Of a stretch of 64,000 nucleotides of DNA, positions 1 to 14,400 are shown in pieces (within the stretch, counting starts at the first letter, position 1; every line of letters begins with the position of its first letter). Both the position numbers and the translations under genes were made by a program. Under the pieces are notes generated by a model, which saw only the letters and a program-made list of their open reading frames with translations, was not told the origin of the DNA and made no database searches. The stretch is from Chromobotia macracanthus (taxonomy: Eukaryota; Chordata; Actinopteri; Cypriniformes; Botiidae): positions 558,001 to 622,000 of the forward strand of contig JAZGTH010000073.1 of assembly GCA_036877525.1 (NCBI GenBank), in the 5' to 3' direction.

Positions 1-1245
1 CATTTTCTGCCTTTAATTATGAAGGTGGGAAGGGAGGCAGCTCAGACGCCCTGCTGCCTTTTCTGTGCTGATGTTCTCATAATAGCTTTCTCTCCAAGTG
101 CTGCATATGTTTCCACACAACAGCAGGATAAACAAAGACGTCGTCTTTGGTTACCATGCTATGGAATCTATTTTGGCTCTGGGCTACTGGAGAGGCAAAA
201 TAATTGCAAATTATATGGAATAAAGTGGAATCAACACATCAGTGACATCCACTTTAAATCAAGAATTTTACCAGTCCTGGAATAATAGTGACAAAAACTT
301 TAAGTGTTACATGGAGAAAGGGGATTGGGTAGGAATGAACAGTAATCATTGTCATTTTAGCTCCTGATACAAGGATGTGATGTACAAGGATTAATAGCTC
401 AAACATTTTAAATGTCTGTGCTGTGTACAGTTTGAATGGCTCAGTTCTTTAGCACCATACAGCATCAGTTCACCAAAGCAGTCCAAGCACCTGAATCAGC
501 TTATTAAAATGCAGACAGTATGCTCATATACATGCACAGGTAGTCTGTATATATATTGCATTATAAATCTGTACTGCATCATTCTATCATAATTTTATAA
601 ATAACTGCTGCCATGGTTACTAGAAACTGTACACAAACTCTTTTTAAAACTTTACAGTTGCTTACCATGGGCAGTTATAACATAATGTTAGTTTTGCAGA
701 CCAATTAGTGCTAAATTAAATCTAAAATAAACCTAATTTATGTAAAAATGAGGCATGTGAGAGCTGAGAAAATGACGATAACTTTATTTGAATACTCACA
801 GTGCAGCGTAGTAGCACAGCATTTGTGAACTGCTTAGACTGCATTGCAGGTGGTTAGTAAATAACTATTATTCATTTAGTGAGTCTTAATATTAGATGAG
901 AATGTTAATATTCACTGTATAATGCAACTCACCTCACACTGTTTTCACTGCTGCACACTCAGTATCATAAAGGTTGTTGATCATGAGACAAAATGCCAAA
1001 GTCTGATTTGAATACACAGAAATTAATTCAAATGGACAGGTGTTCAATACTGCATGAGACTCAAAGGCTCAATACAGAGTGAAAACCAAAGAGAGGGGAG
1101 CGAGCGAGTGATGAGTGAATGAGAAGAGAAAGAGAAGAATCTTTAAAGGTTGACAGATCAGTTTATAACAGGCACTTAAAATGCACATTAGCCCAACATG
1201 ATGCCAGTGTTAGTTATACAGGACCATCATCCCTGATCTACAGCC

Positions 1246-1265
1246 AGAGAGAAAGAGAGAGAGAG
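1246..1265. repeat. Short GA-rich simple repeat
   Basis: Purine-rich run of GAGA units in a wider purine-rich stretch (about 1085-1330). No gene was recognised around it. Confidence 0.6.
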
Positions 1266-1808
1266 GGTGTCAGTGTCCTGAAGACAAAGAGGGTTTCAGA
1301 GGGAGAAAAACAAGCGGGCAGAGGTCTGAGGTAACATTCAATTACGTTTACCCACCACCACCAACAACTGGCTCATTAATCAAGAAGAGATAAATATTAC
1401 AGCACATTAGCTCAATTTATTCTACAAAATCACTTTTTCAGAGTACAATTTCCGTTCTGCCCTAAGCAAAAGAGTAGACATATCCCTACCTTTTAATAAG
1501 CGCTCTTAATACAGATGAATGCTTGTGTCTATCTTTACACTATCCTCCTGTCAGATGTTTCTCCACAAATGCACCAGAAGCCCTATTCTCACACAAATGC
1601 ACCAGAAGCCCCAATCTCTTATATCTTTACAGCCATGCAAGTTCTTCTGCTTGCAAAATCTCCTCGCTTGCAAGTAACATAAAGAAGTCTGATTTGTTTT
1701 AGCAAAAAATCCTTATGCCTTTTATGTCTTTTTTTTTATTGTAACGGTGTACGGCTGATGTTATTGCCTCCCTATGATTTATCGCTTCGTTGTTTTTTTC
1801 ACCTTTTA

Positions 1809-1848
1809 AGTCACTTTGGATAAAAGTGTCTGGTAAATGCCTAAATGT
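1809..1848 (+). repeat. Teleost interspersed repeat tail
   Basis: Contains the string TCACTTTGGATAAAAG followed by a TGGTAAATGC stretch, the familiar 3' tail of an interspersed element common in fish genomes. A second copy in reverse orientation lies at 41655-41708. Only the tail is recognisable, so the element class (SINE or LINE-derived) is not assigned. Confidence 0.6.
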
Positions 1849-4800
1849 TTAAAAAACATTTTTGTTAAGTACGCCATCACTATTTTCTGTTAAATACTTT
1901 ATCACTATATTCAAGCTGCATAAAATGGTGTATTCTTATAAAAGCTGTGTTTAGTGTAAATATAGCTGTTATGCTTTCACCCTGAGACCCTCATTGTTTT
2001 TGTGCCAACAAAATACTGCTGATTAAATAAATTATCTCACAGATATATATTTAAAAAGATGCTCCCAAAATAGCTTCAATGTAGCTGACTGCTTTAATAA
2101 ACTAGAATGCACTAGCTAGCTATTTTCCCTGACAGAACAATATGCTCTTTGATGTTATTTTAATACACCTTACACTGGAATGTAGTTATACAGTTGAGGT
2201 CTTGTTAGGGATGGGTAAATTAATACACAGTTTGGTATTTATGCTTAAAATTTATTTATGCAGCATATTTGTACACATTAGCACCAGAGAGAAATGTGAA
2301 CAGGTTGCATATAACAGCTGATTCTATAACATTTTTATCCTTAATTCCCCAAGAACAAAGCAATGGCTATTGGCACACTGGTTATTTACATAGATAATGG
2401 AGACAAACGACTGATATACTTGGTCCTATGTAAAACCCCTAAACATGGTTACAGCAGCACAATGCACCTTTTTGTTGTTGCACAATTGCAAATGATTATT
2501 CTTTAAGTGTAGGTAACATATTTTGTACACAAGTGACCAAACATATGATGATATTTATATATGTGAAAGTATTTTGTTGACCCTAGTTATGTTTAAGTTT
2601 ATCCCATAAGCATAATAAGAGAGCTACCTGTAACAATCTTCTGTAAAAGACACGTTCAAAGAGAAAGTTCTTGTTTAGTAAACTACATGCTGGCTTCTAT
2701 GCTTCCTGTCAGAGAGACCTTGACTACAGCAGCTTCTTTATAATGCAATGTGTCAGTCAGTCCCACAGCCCACACTGACATTACAAATGGGATTCAAATG
2801 ATGTGTGCAGAGGAGAGACTCTGCGAATGCAGGAGTAGAATTCATTTCTATGTTTACATCGTCAGATACATTTTATCTTGATTAATTCCCTGTGAAAGCA
2901 CAGCGTTCAGTTGATTTTTTCAGTAAATTAGAGTGACATTCCATTTTAAATGCCCTTGGTTGATCAGTGGAAATCAGCCTAATTTGGCGAGATTAGATGA
3001 AGGTCGGAACCATGTTACGCATTAACATTCCTCACATTACCGTCATATTGTGTATGATAGTAATTCCTCAGCAACAAATACAAATCCATTTTACCTGCAC
3101 TGTAAATTGCATGATATATTCTGTAATCAGCATGGCTAATGAGCTATGTGATAAAGACAGCATTATAAAATTATGGCATAGCATTTCTCATGTTGAAAGC
3201 ACCTGAATTGTGCTACTATTTCAGCAAACCTTGAAATGAAAATTTATTATACAGTCATTCTTCTGCTCTCTGTACAGCAACATGCAGATAAATAGGGTGG
3301 ATAATTCTGAACATGTTAGCCATAAACCTGTCACAGACATGGAATTTTAAATTTCATTAATTTACAAACTCTGTAATGTAACTCTAATGGGGAATGAAAA
3401 TGTTCAGTCTTTTGATGTTATGCCAGTTTCATATGCAAAAATCTATAAGTAATCCATTGGTTAATTGAGTGTAAACACTGGAGTGTAAACACTGTGCTAC
3501 TATTAAAACATCACTCTGTTTCTCAGAGAATCCTATAAAACCTGGCATAGCAATCAAGCAATAATGTGTATCAACTACTAATATAAATACACGTATAAAA
3601 TGCTAGTTTATTACAAGATAAATATGTTGATAGGTGATGAATGATAAAAAATAAATACATTATAGTAATTCACATAAATATGCATACAGGCATTTGCAGC
3701 AATGTCAGCACACGCATAGGGTCATACTTTGGCTTCTTGTGAAGGTAGAAATGGCAGAAATTGTAATGACATAATGAGAACTGATGATTGAGTCTAATTC
3801 CCTGCTCCATTAGCTGAGTAATGGCTGAATAAAATAAAGAGGGGTTGGATCTATTGGGTCCTCCCTAGTCTTTGGGGCAATGCACTGCCAAAGGTGTGCA
3901 GTATCTATTAATGAAGCCTAGTCATTACATTGGATTGTGATATGGTAAGCTACCTCAAGGCCCATAAGCTCAAATCTAATTTGACTTAAGTTTAGTATGT
4001 GCAAGCTCTAGTGAAATTTTGGATCTCATAACTGTGGCCAAAACAAACACAAATTTGATTCTGGAGCTACAGTGGAAAGAAAAGACAACTTAAATTTAAA
4101 TTTAAGCCTGATCCTCACACAGCTATATCATCTGAATTCAGTAGACCTGGAAGTATTACTTTAGCTTGTCACATGTCTTGCTTCTGAAATTATTGGACAA
4201 AAAAATGTAATATATAAATATATATACAGACTAGAGATGAACATCTATGTACAAAGCCTTGTTCATCTTTTTGTTTTTTTGCACAATTTTAGTTCACCTT
4301 TTATATTTCTTTAGTAGGTACAAGGTCCCAGTAGAAAGTTGAAACATCTAAAACACGAAACAAACTGCTAAATGAACCCAGTCTGAATAGTGTTCAGCCT
4401 CACAAAGAGGGTTCAAACTGACACCATGACCCAGCCACATAACATCGATAATCTAAACATCAAAGAGGCTTTAGATATTCTGTAACCCAAGCATGCTATA
4501 GGACGATCAATTTTGAAAATGCTGATTGAACCCAACACAAGATAAAATGCAAAAAAATAGTTCAGCTCTCAGCCACAGTGTCATATTTATCACATTAGTA
4601 GTAATTGTTGAAACAGATGTAAAACTTGAATCTCTTTCAGTTGCCTGCATGAAAACCAAATGTAAACAAATGAATCGCGTGCAGTATACACAAAACAACA
4701 TTAAATCAAATACTGGAGTTAACAAGGTTGTGTTTTTTAATACAAGAATTCTCCAAAATCAAACATTAAAATTAACAAGATTGTGCTTTTTATACAACAA

Positions 4801-7559
4801 TTTTCCGCTCATCTTGGAAGAGTGTCAAGATAATCTCAAGAATGCCTTACTTTTATGCATATTTAAACTGAGCCATAACTTGACAGGCTGTAGTACTCAA
4901 CCACAAACCCTTTATAAGACAACCCCTGCAAATAAGCAGGGCAGCCATGCAATTTGCTTTCCCATTTTTTTTTCCTAAGTAGACTTACTATTGCTTTGGA
5001 TTTTTTCATACTCCTCTATACAAGCGCCTCTATTTTTTCCTTGATAACAAGAATACATGCTCAAGTAATATGAGCCAAAATATATTGACCTGACAACCCT
5101 GTCTTAATGAAGCATGATGCTATAGGAGTTGTGTGTTGACTAACAACTGCTAAAAAACCCTCACAGCACTCAACCTCTCTGTCTACTAATACATCCAGCC
5201 TTCCTATTTTCTTGCAAGTTAATCTTCACCCTGGTGGTGCATTTATAAAATACCTGTGATGCCATATTTTAAAAGAGGGTTGCTAATCAGAAAGGACAAT
5301 TTTGCTTTAAGTAAACTTAACAAATGTTCACTCTTCAAGTATGTACATAATGACTTTTCTTATTAAGAAGCCACAATTTCAAAAATGAAATATTTTTTCT
5401 CAATAAAACAAAACCTCTATTAGCCAAGTCTTATTAACTCGCTGTATTAACTAATAAAGTAAAAAGAAAAGCTCTGTGGCATGCAATTTAAAGTTAATAG
5501 CCCAATAGCAGTGTTGGGCTATAAAACTGCTATTTGCCTGGAATAACTAAAAACAGGAACATGAGAGATTATTTTTCTCATTCTAAAAGTCTGGATCTAT
5601 TCATACTCTTATGTTTGCTAAAAAAAATCACCTGTTATTTCATCAGGGTGTCTTTTCTCTATACGCTATGCCAACTGTCTCACAGCTCCATTAAGGTCAT
5701 AATCGCACAACAATGCCTTCTTTGCAGCTGATGCAAAGAAGTGTTGTATCTAAGTAGGGGAGAGGACGTATTCCCAATTATATTGTCAGACCATGTCATC
5801 ATTTCAATCTGTCATTCTCACTCAACACAAGACAAGTAAACTGCACTTGGAGCACTCAAGCAATGAGAGCAGAGTCTACAGGAAGTTGTGCCCAGCAGGA
5901 ACTTACGATAACCATTCCATGTCCAACTGTAGGCAACGACAGAGTTTTGCTTGTCAATGTGCCGAAAATAATAACAGCTTTTAATGGAGTTGAGTAAGTT
6001 GTAGTACTTTGATAGCCCAAGCAAATGTTTCATTGAAATTGATGCTTTTAACTGAAGAGTGTCTTCTTTAAACACATCGCATGTACCCTACTCCTTTTTT
6101 TTTAGATGGGAACATCAATAAAATTACTGCTGACAGTTAGAAAAGTGTCATGTGTAATGTCTTACAATCTAGCAAGAACTTTTAATCACAGACATTTGTG
6201 TCCTTTTAACATAAACAGTCAACCTTATTTAATTAAGATGAATTGTTTTTTGGTACCTTGTTTGAAATATAGACATTCTCCAAGATAGTGGCTCTCAAAA
6301 TGTACAATTTTAACAAGTCTAGGACTATTCTTTGCTTTGATAAAACAGCAAAGGCAAAACGCATGTAACTACACATTTTGTTGTAATTTATGATCTATGA
6401 CTTAAATTATGATCAGTTTAGTGACAGACGATTTGGGCTTAACTATGTTAATATTTAGAGAACTGCAGTGTGAAAATTGAACCAACTACATAATTCACAG
6501 TAAAACTTTCAAACATATAACTTTAAACACAGATACAGCTTTAAAAACAGTGCTACCAGCTGAACCACACAACGCCATGCAACCAGTTATCAGCATGACA
6601 GCACAGAGTGGATCCATTAGTGGGTCACAAGCAAGCAGATCCATTCTGCTCTAACTAAAAGGTTGCACAGTTCAGCTTGGTAATGCAGAACAACTCACGC
6701 AGGTCTGCAATGCAGTTTGATTTTTAATTCAATTGAAACTCATGTCATTCATGCACTCTACAGTACAATACACAAAATACAACATACACAAATAAGCAAC
6801 TATGCACACACTTTACACTCTACACCAATTTTAATTACATCAATTTTCTTAAAGCTAAAGTGTGTCATTTTTGTCTGTAGTGAGAAGTTAAAATACATAT
6901 TAAAATGCTCCTATCTCTGCTATCCATTAGTATCCATTTGTCCAAGTCATTTGTTGGTTGATTTCCATGAAAAAGGTGAACGCTGTGGCAGAGTGATGCT
7001 ATCAAATATTGTTCTTTTTAATTAAGCAGCCTAACAGGCTGACACACTTAACTAACAGTGTGTTTTTGGGGTGAGACTAACATCAGTGACATGCAAAAAA
7101 ACAAAAACTTTAATCACTGGTGGGCAGCCAGTTAAAGTGGCAAATGCGAAAGCCCCAGACTTACTGCCGCTGTTAAAGGGTTGGCAGTAAGACAAGAAAA
7201 GGGGGGACTACATACTTGTACATACTACATACAGAAAACCTATTTGTATACAATCATTTTTTACATTTGGCATTTACTGAAGCTAGTGGAATTACACAAC
7301 AGCTGTAACTTGGCATTAATGGATGTAAAAGGAGAAATCAGTGTTAGAAAAATAAGTACTCTTTTAAAAATTATTGGGCACCAATTAATTCTTCTCTATT
7401 GAACTAATGGTGTATTTATGTGGGGGGAATAGAGGATAGTGCTCTGTAGGAGTTCTGCTAAGCAGACCCATCCTTCCTTCCCTGTCCAAGGACCTAACCC
7501 AGAGGGCCATGTCAGAAAACTCATTGCCACTTAAACCAGAAGACAGTAAGTGAAAAACT

Positions 7560-7562
<3 letters not shown>

Positions 7563-7600
<38 letters not shown>
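7563..7600. repeat. (AG)n microsatellite
   Basis: Uninterrupted AG dinucleotide run of about 19 units, visible directly. Confidence 0.95.
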
Positions 7601-7601
<1 letters not shown>

Positions 7602-9529
7602 AGGAGAGGTTACTAAATTCTAAACTCCATTCCTTGCTGCATGATAGATAAAAAAGCATTTTAATCTCTCAACACAGTTTGCTTAGTTATATGCATGTTT
7701 TATGGGCAAGTAAATTATACAATCACATCACATTTATGGCCTAAATCATTGGCATAGTCCAAGAAAACGTGGAATTAAGCACTAGCTTTATGCATGCTTT
7801 TTCCACAAACCTATCAAAACAATGCAACAGTGGCCTCTAGTGACAAACACCCTAAACTACAACAATGACAGTACAACCACCAGTTATCTGCACATTGGAC
7901 ACCTTTAAATATTACATACAGGGCCCTCCCAAGCAGTTGCGTGGCCCAGCGCGAACGTGCTGTTCCAGGAGGTGGGACCGTTCTCAAATCAGGGCTTCCT
8001 TCACACACAGGGCCCAGTGCACAATATATCAGGTTTTAGTTTGGGACGAATATTATCCTATATTGAGCATTTACCTTCAGTCTGACACCTTCAAATACAG
8101 TTCATGTGGTTCAAGCAGCATTGCAATTAAATTATTAAGTAAACAATTAAATTATTTCATGTATTTTAAGTGAATGTCTCAAGTGGAGGCATAGATTTGA
8201 CATTGTATTTGCATCTGAAACTTCTTGACCTTAAAGTTTACACTGAATCTTTACAATGAATGATTAAATTTAAATGCATGAACAGATTCTATTTCTATCA
8301 TCAATTACAGCTGCTAGTAATTAAATCTTTGGACCTGGTAGCCACAAAATGTCCATTTACTATTCTAAAATGGTCTGCTTTAACAAAATGGGCATTCATT
8401 TATGCAAACCTTCAAATTCAAACAAACATCTGATTCCTCGACATTAACGCCTGACGCTGTTAATTCAGAGCAGTGTGTTTTCCAGCGATTACAGTCATTG
8501 CAAATGCAGCATTCAGCAATCTGCCATGGTGCTGTAACTGATGCTTGAGATGTGGTATTGTGTTTTTCACTCTACCATTTAAAGGACCCCCAAGCTCTTC
8601 TATCAGCTCCTTGAACATGATTTCATGCATTCCTCATATGAGTTCCAATGTACTATGTGTGAGTGCAGGATCAAGGTGTCTTGCTATTTCTGTGTCAGAA
8701 ATGAGAACTGAATCCTTTTCTTCTCTACATTAAGTTAATGAGACTTAAATGTGTGTTGATGTAGTTTACTAGTTCATTCCCAGGTTTGGTTAGGTGATCC
8801 AGTCAGCATGTTGGGTGATGTTTAAATGCACTGATGGCAAAGAAGGTATATTTCAATTCACATTTGAGATGAATGTGACTGCTAGCTCCGGATTATATGA
8901 ACCTATTTTAATATCTTTGAGAAACCTGAACAGCAAGAACACGACTGGCAGTGTCAAGATGGGAATTCTTGGCAAGACAGGGATATGCAATATAAAACAT
9001 CTGGTAATTCTGGTGTCCAATTTTGTGACTTTAGCAGATGGAATAATCTAGCCTAATATAACAATAATAAGTACTACAGCAGCAGCAAATGATAAATGGC
9101 AGAGACCCAAAAGCTTGTGATTTCTGAATAAAGTCCCTCATCTCCAATATAAAAAAGACACAGAAATGTAGGTACAGAAAATGATAAACAGATGAGAAAA
9201 TGGAAAAATCTGGACTCTTTCAAATATTTCAGACTTTAAATGCATTATCTGAAACAAAATTCAGTGAATGCATAACTGTGAATTTTTAAAGTGTACCAAA
9301 AATATAAAAGAGTTATAAATCACACCTTATACAATCAAACTGTAATATTTATTCTTAAACCCTGTGGTTTGAGACAAGGGTATAGATGAGCTTACTGCAT
9401 AAGCGCCAAACTGTTAACATTTTTTTCCTCAAAGTGACATTAATTTTCCCTTCAACATCACCCTGGCAATTGTACCACTTACAGTATTACAAACCTCTTT
9501 TACCCTGGGTCACAATTACCACACAAGCT

Positions 9530-10200
9530 TTTGGTTCCCAGCCAGAAAGTTATATGTCAAGCCCATTATGGGGCCCATGATTGAGGTTCCATTTTTTGCA
9601 TCAATTTCAAAAGCGTGCCTTGGAGAAGCGCTGGCAATTTGAATTGTAATTGTAGTCGAGATCCGTTTAGTCACCGGAAAAACTGCAATTACCCTCGGGA
9701 TGTATCCGCCTGTTTGAATCAGACTGCTTTTTCTGTGGCACTGTGGCCATGGGAAGCTTTTGTCAGAGCTGATATTCATGCTGCTACATCTATCTGTTTA
9801 GTTCAAACATACAAATCCTTATAATGATGTAAATATTTTACTGCCAAAAGTTATCAATCCCTCTTGTTCTTGTTTCTGTTTATCCAGAAGGAACAGAAGC
9901 TACTCTGTGGTAAATTTTGCTGGCTAAGTGAGGCTGTGAATGCCCATAACAGCGAGAGTCAGTTTTGCAATGGGGAAGTGATTCTTTCCATTTAGAAATC
10001 TGCCAAAGGGATGCTGTGGGACGAGGCATGTAAGAGAGACAATGTATCAAGAACAACCTACAGTGCCTGAGGAACAGTTCGTAAAACTTGCTGAGACCTT
10101 GTGTTGCCCTGGATGAGACGATAAAGTGGCAATATTCCTTCCATTGTTCCAACTCTCACATAGCTTCTCTCCTGAGGGAAGGTGGAACTTGTTTCCACAA
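9530..10200. other. Candidate conserved non-coding block
   Basis: Two adjacent stretches (9530-9780 and 9880-10200) have more even base composition and retain several CpGs within strongly AT-rich surroundings. Open frames run across both on the minus strand, but they have no recognisable domain and no convincing splice sites. Such pockets in a gene desert are often enhancers; here that is inference from composition only. Confidence 0.25.
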
Positions 10201-11439
10201 TCTCTTGTTGAAAACAAAACAAATAGGTGTACTTAGCAACTGCTGGCTATATTCTATTGTTTTATCATTCTGCAGTTTCATCTGACCAACCAACACATAT
10301 ATAAGGAATATAGGAAACTCTAGCCAATTTACCCTCTCCTATCAAAACATCAGCTTTTTTGTTCAGTACCATTAAAGTAGACACTAATTTTGGTATAATG
10401 ACACTAATTTCTCCACAAATTACAAAGGCACCATTTAAAAAGTAGTCCAGATGACTCATCTTCTATATTCCACATCTTCAAAAGCCACTAACAGTTTTCT
10501 GCAAGAAAAGAGTTAAAATCTCATTCATGGTGAGCCAATTAAGTCAATTTTAACCAATTACTACTTTATTGTGGTACGGGGGTCAAAATAACTTATACAT
10601 TATAATGGTACTATTGTATTTACTTTATATATAATAAAAGATATTGCAGTTAAAGCCATTTTCGTAATGTTTTGCGTCATATCTAAAGATTTCATAGCTT
10701 TTGATGGAATCCTCCAAACTTACAGCAAAGTTTCTTTTATAAGACTGTACTGATTTATTTACTTCTTAAATTTTAAAAGAACACTCTCAAAACTGATTTT
10801 CCCCCTTTATCACAGACATAATCTACAGATGAGAAAACATGATGTGTTTTCTCCATTCAGTCCATTTACTGTAATAAATTTACCGTAACTCAAAAGTCAT
10901 TAAAACTATAAACCACGAAAAATAATTTTATACATTAACAATGCAACGAGCTAAAATGATTGAATGCATAATTAACACATTAACAAACATAACCAGATGT
11001 CCATAGGGAGCTTCAGGATTTTGGTGCAAGCTGAGTACCGTTACAGTCTCACAGGTTTCATACATAGGCCCACTGTACTTAAGAATTCATTGTTTGCTTT
11101 ACAGAAACAAACAACCATTGATACACATCTTGGAAGCCTAAGAATGTCACAAGAAATATACCCTCCTCACCTGTTAGTCAGCCATCGAAGAGCCAGCCAA
11201 TTTAAATTAATATTCCATTCTTCCAGTTCCAGTTATTGGCTAAATTATACATCAGACATCTCATCCAGAATGTAGCCCACCCACTGGCAGCCTGCCATGC
11301 TCATGAAACCAGTGCAAGTCTGCTTAAATCCAGAAGGCATTTGCTAACTCAAAATATGTCTAAAAGACAATGTCAGTCTGACCTCCTGATATCATGGAGG
11401 GGCTTAAGCTATTCAATCACTCTTCATTTTGGTATGAAT

Positions 11440-11480
11440 AACTAACTAATCTCTCTCTAACAACTAACTAATCTCTCTCG
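11440..11480. repeat. Two-copy tandem repeat
   Basis: The unit AACTAACTAATCTCTCTC occurs twice in a row with a short spacer. No gene context. Confidence 0.7.
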
Positions 11481-14400
11481 CTCACTGTCTGCAGAACTGC
11501 AATAAAGCAACCCCATAGTTTTACACTACAATGGCTAAATGTGCTTTCTCAAAGGAAGTTATTAGTCTCCAACTTAAAGCAATCACTGTGAAATTCTGAA
11601 CCATGTCATTCAAAGAATACGTGACAAACACTAAATTAAAACAGGTGCTGAGACAAGGCTGTTAAAACAATTATTAGAAGTGCAGAGCTTTTAATACAAG
11701 ATTAAAAACACAATGACAGAATTCACAAACTGACAGCTGCATCACCAAATTACCAAAGAGGCCAAGGAAATAGGATGTCAATGCAAATAAGTAAAAGCAC
11801 AGCAAACCTAAATCTTGGAAAGTAACAGATAACACTACACCTGTACTGCCATTTGAAGGAAGGAAATAGTTGAGATGAAAGTACTGAGGGAATGCAAGCA
11901 GGCTTCAAAAAAAACTAATCAGTAACTAAATAACTAAATAACTAAATAAAGAGCACACTTATGAGGACATGCTGTCGCTTTAAAAGAGGCAGTTCTGTGA
12001 TCACTGTATATCGATCGAATAAAAACTGGATTTACCTGGGCCTGTTTGAGGCATATACATGGGATTTATATTTGGTAAAACGAATAAATCCATGAAATAT
12101 ATTATTCACCGACACTGTGAGATGACTAAAGATGCAGACGAGTGACACTTTGCGATCTATTCATAAGCAAAGAAAACAAACAAACAAACAAGAGATTTTA
12201 TTTGTGTTCATTATAAAGGGCCGCTGCGCAGACAGCTCAGGAGAGCACTTGGAAAGAACATACAAACTTAATTTTATTATCACTTATTTTTTATATGGTG
12301 GAATATATAAGTCGTATTTTACTATTCTGAAATAATGTTTAATTGTTAATGGTGACAATATCATATCGATAAGTTCTGTTGCAGGATCCAACTTAATTTT
12401 ATAATAAAAGTCTATATAATATAAATAAATTATATCCTAAAAGGTGATGTCTTTTATAGGTATAATATTATTATTTAATATGCAGTACAATATCTATATC
12501 AATACAATAATGAAGAAAATAATTTGCCCCATTTGTCAGTTTAGTCTTGCAGGTTTGGAATAGAGTCTATATATAAACTCTGTTTGTGCTTATTGTGAAA
12601 TTTGTAGCTATGTGAGACCAGACTAATGACAAAGTGCAGGTGAACTTTAATGTACATGCAGGTGAGATTTAGTATAAATTAGCACCATTATGAGTAAAAT
12701 ATTAAGGTGCCTGTTGTAGTCAGGCAGAATATGGATTAGCAGTGAATGTATTTAAAGGGACAGCTCTGAGAGTGACCCTATTAAAACAGCAATCATTCAG
12801 GCCTGTCTTCAGTTCCCTCTGTTCATGATCCCATCAGACAACCCTTCTTGTACATATCAGTCAAAGAATGAGCAAGGAATTGTGTCATATTAAACCATTG
12901 TTTTGCTAAAATAATCAATGAAATAGACCTAAAAGCTGAATGCCTCTCTGAGCTTTACATGGATAAGAAGGAGGGTCACCTTTTGGTTATTTGGTCAAGG
13001 ATGAGGAAGCTTTTAGCTTTAATAAATGGGCTTAAGTGATCTTACTGTGATCTCAAGAGGTATTTGGGCACATAAGTCACTCTTTACAATAAAAGCCATT
13101 TGCATTCAAGAGGCACCAAAAGCAGAAGCACACTTTTTAGGTAATGATGAAATGTGAAACAATAGATACACCATTCAGAATTAAGACCCTTTTGAAACTT
13201 TCTGGTTATCAAAATTAGTGAAACATGGTTACTCTGATTAATTACACATATGGTTAAGACGTGTAAATGTAAGAGAAAACTACTTCATACTTACAAAGAA
13301 TTTCCTTGGTACTAGTTAGTTAAACATAATTGCAAAAATGGCTAAGTGACGTAAGTTCTCAGTCGTGTCTAGTCCTACCCCCTTTCCTATTTACCCACTA
13401 CATTACATCATCAACTCATGGGCCCTCGGCCTCAGACTGTTAGGGTCCCGTGGGCCTGATAGGAACAGCTTCACAGCCTTGATACGATCAAGTTTATTAT
13501 GTATACTAACATTTAAAGTGACATACAGTATAATATCTGGAATATATTTTTATGTATTTTCTTCTTTTCCACTAAAAACACAGGGTAAACCACAATCAAA
13601 AATAATTCCTGTATTATATGCTGGAATGTAACAATTCACCTATTAGCATTTAGTTTACAATAATCTGCAAGTAACAGGCAGTGATAATTTGAAACAGCAT
13701 AACCACATGATAAAACCAGTTGAATGTATGAGCAATGGCTTCTTATTCAAACATTAAATAAGTCACTTTTGAGAGTGAGAGATCAAACTTGCAGGACACT
13801 ACCTTTTCCTAAGAGAGAAACATTTGTATTGAACTAATTACTAATTGTCAACATAAGAGCTGATGATTAGCACATCCTACACACTAATTATCCCCTGCAT
13901 AATTTGACTGGTAAGATGCTTATCTGCCTGCTTGTGACTCCTAACCCACTAACTCTGTGCCCCAGATGCATAATAATATCAGCAATATATATGAATGTTA
14001 TTTATCTTTCTGCCCGTGAAATACAAATAGCACAGCTTGGTCCTCTCCCTAGTGTCTGGTTTGTTTTTTGGTGCCATATGACAAAGAAAACAATAGACTG
14101 TGCCTATCACATGCCACCTAAATGTTTATAGAAGCTAGTAATTGGCATCAAGAGTATTGTATGTGCAGAATTAGGGCACCCCTCCAAGCTCTGTGGGACT
14201 TCGAATAACAAACATGAACACAAGCCCAGTCACACTGTTAAAGAAGTATGTCAAATCTCTGGAGTTTACTTCCTTGCCATTGAAGAAGGAATGTTAGCAA
14301 TACAGGACAGCAATTCTCTAAAGTGTCCACGGTCATATTGTGTCTACTGTCCAGACTTTCACACATCAGGTGGCATTTTCCATGGTTTGGTCTTCATTCA

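Noticed and set aside
4526..4978. 150-codon open frame on the plus strand
   Set aside because: Longest frame in the left part, but AT-driven composition, no domain, no splice or promoter context.
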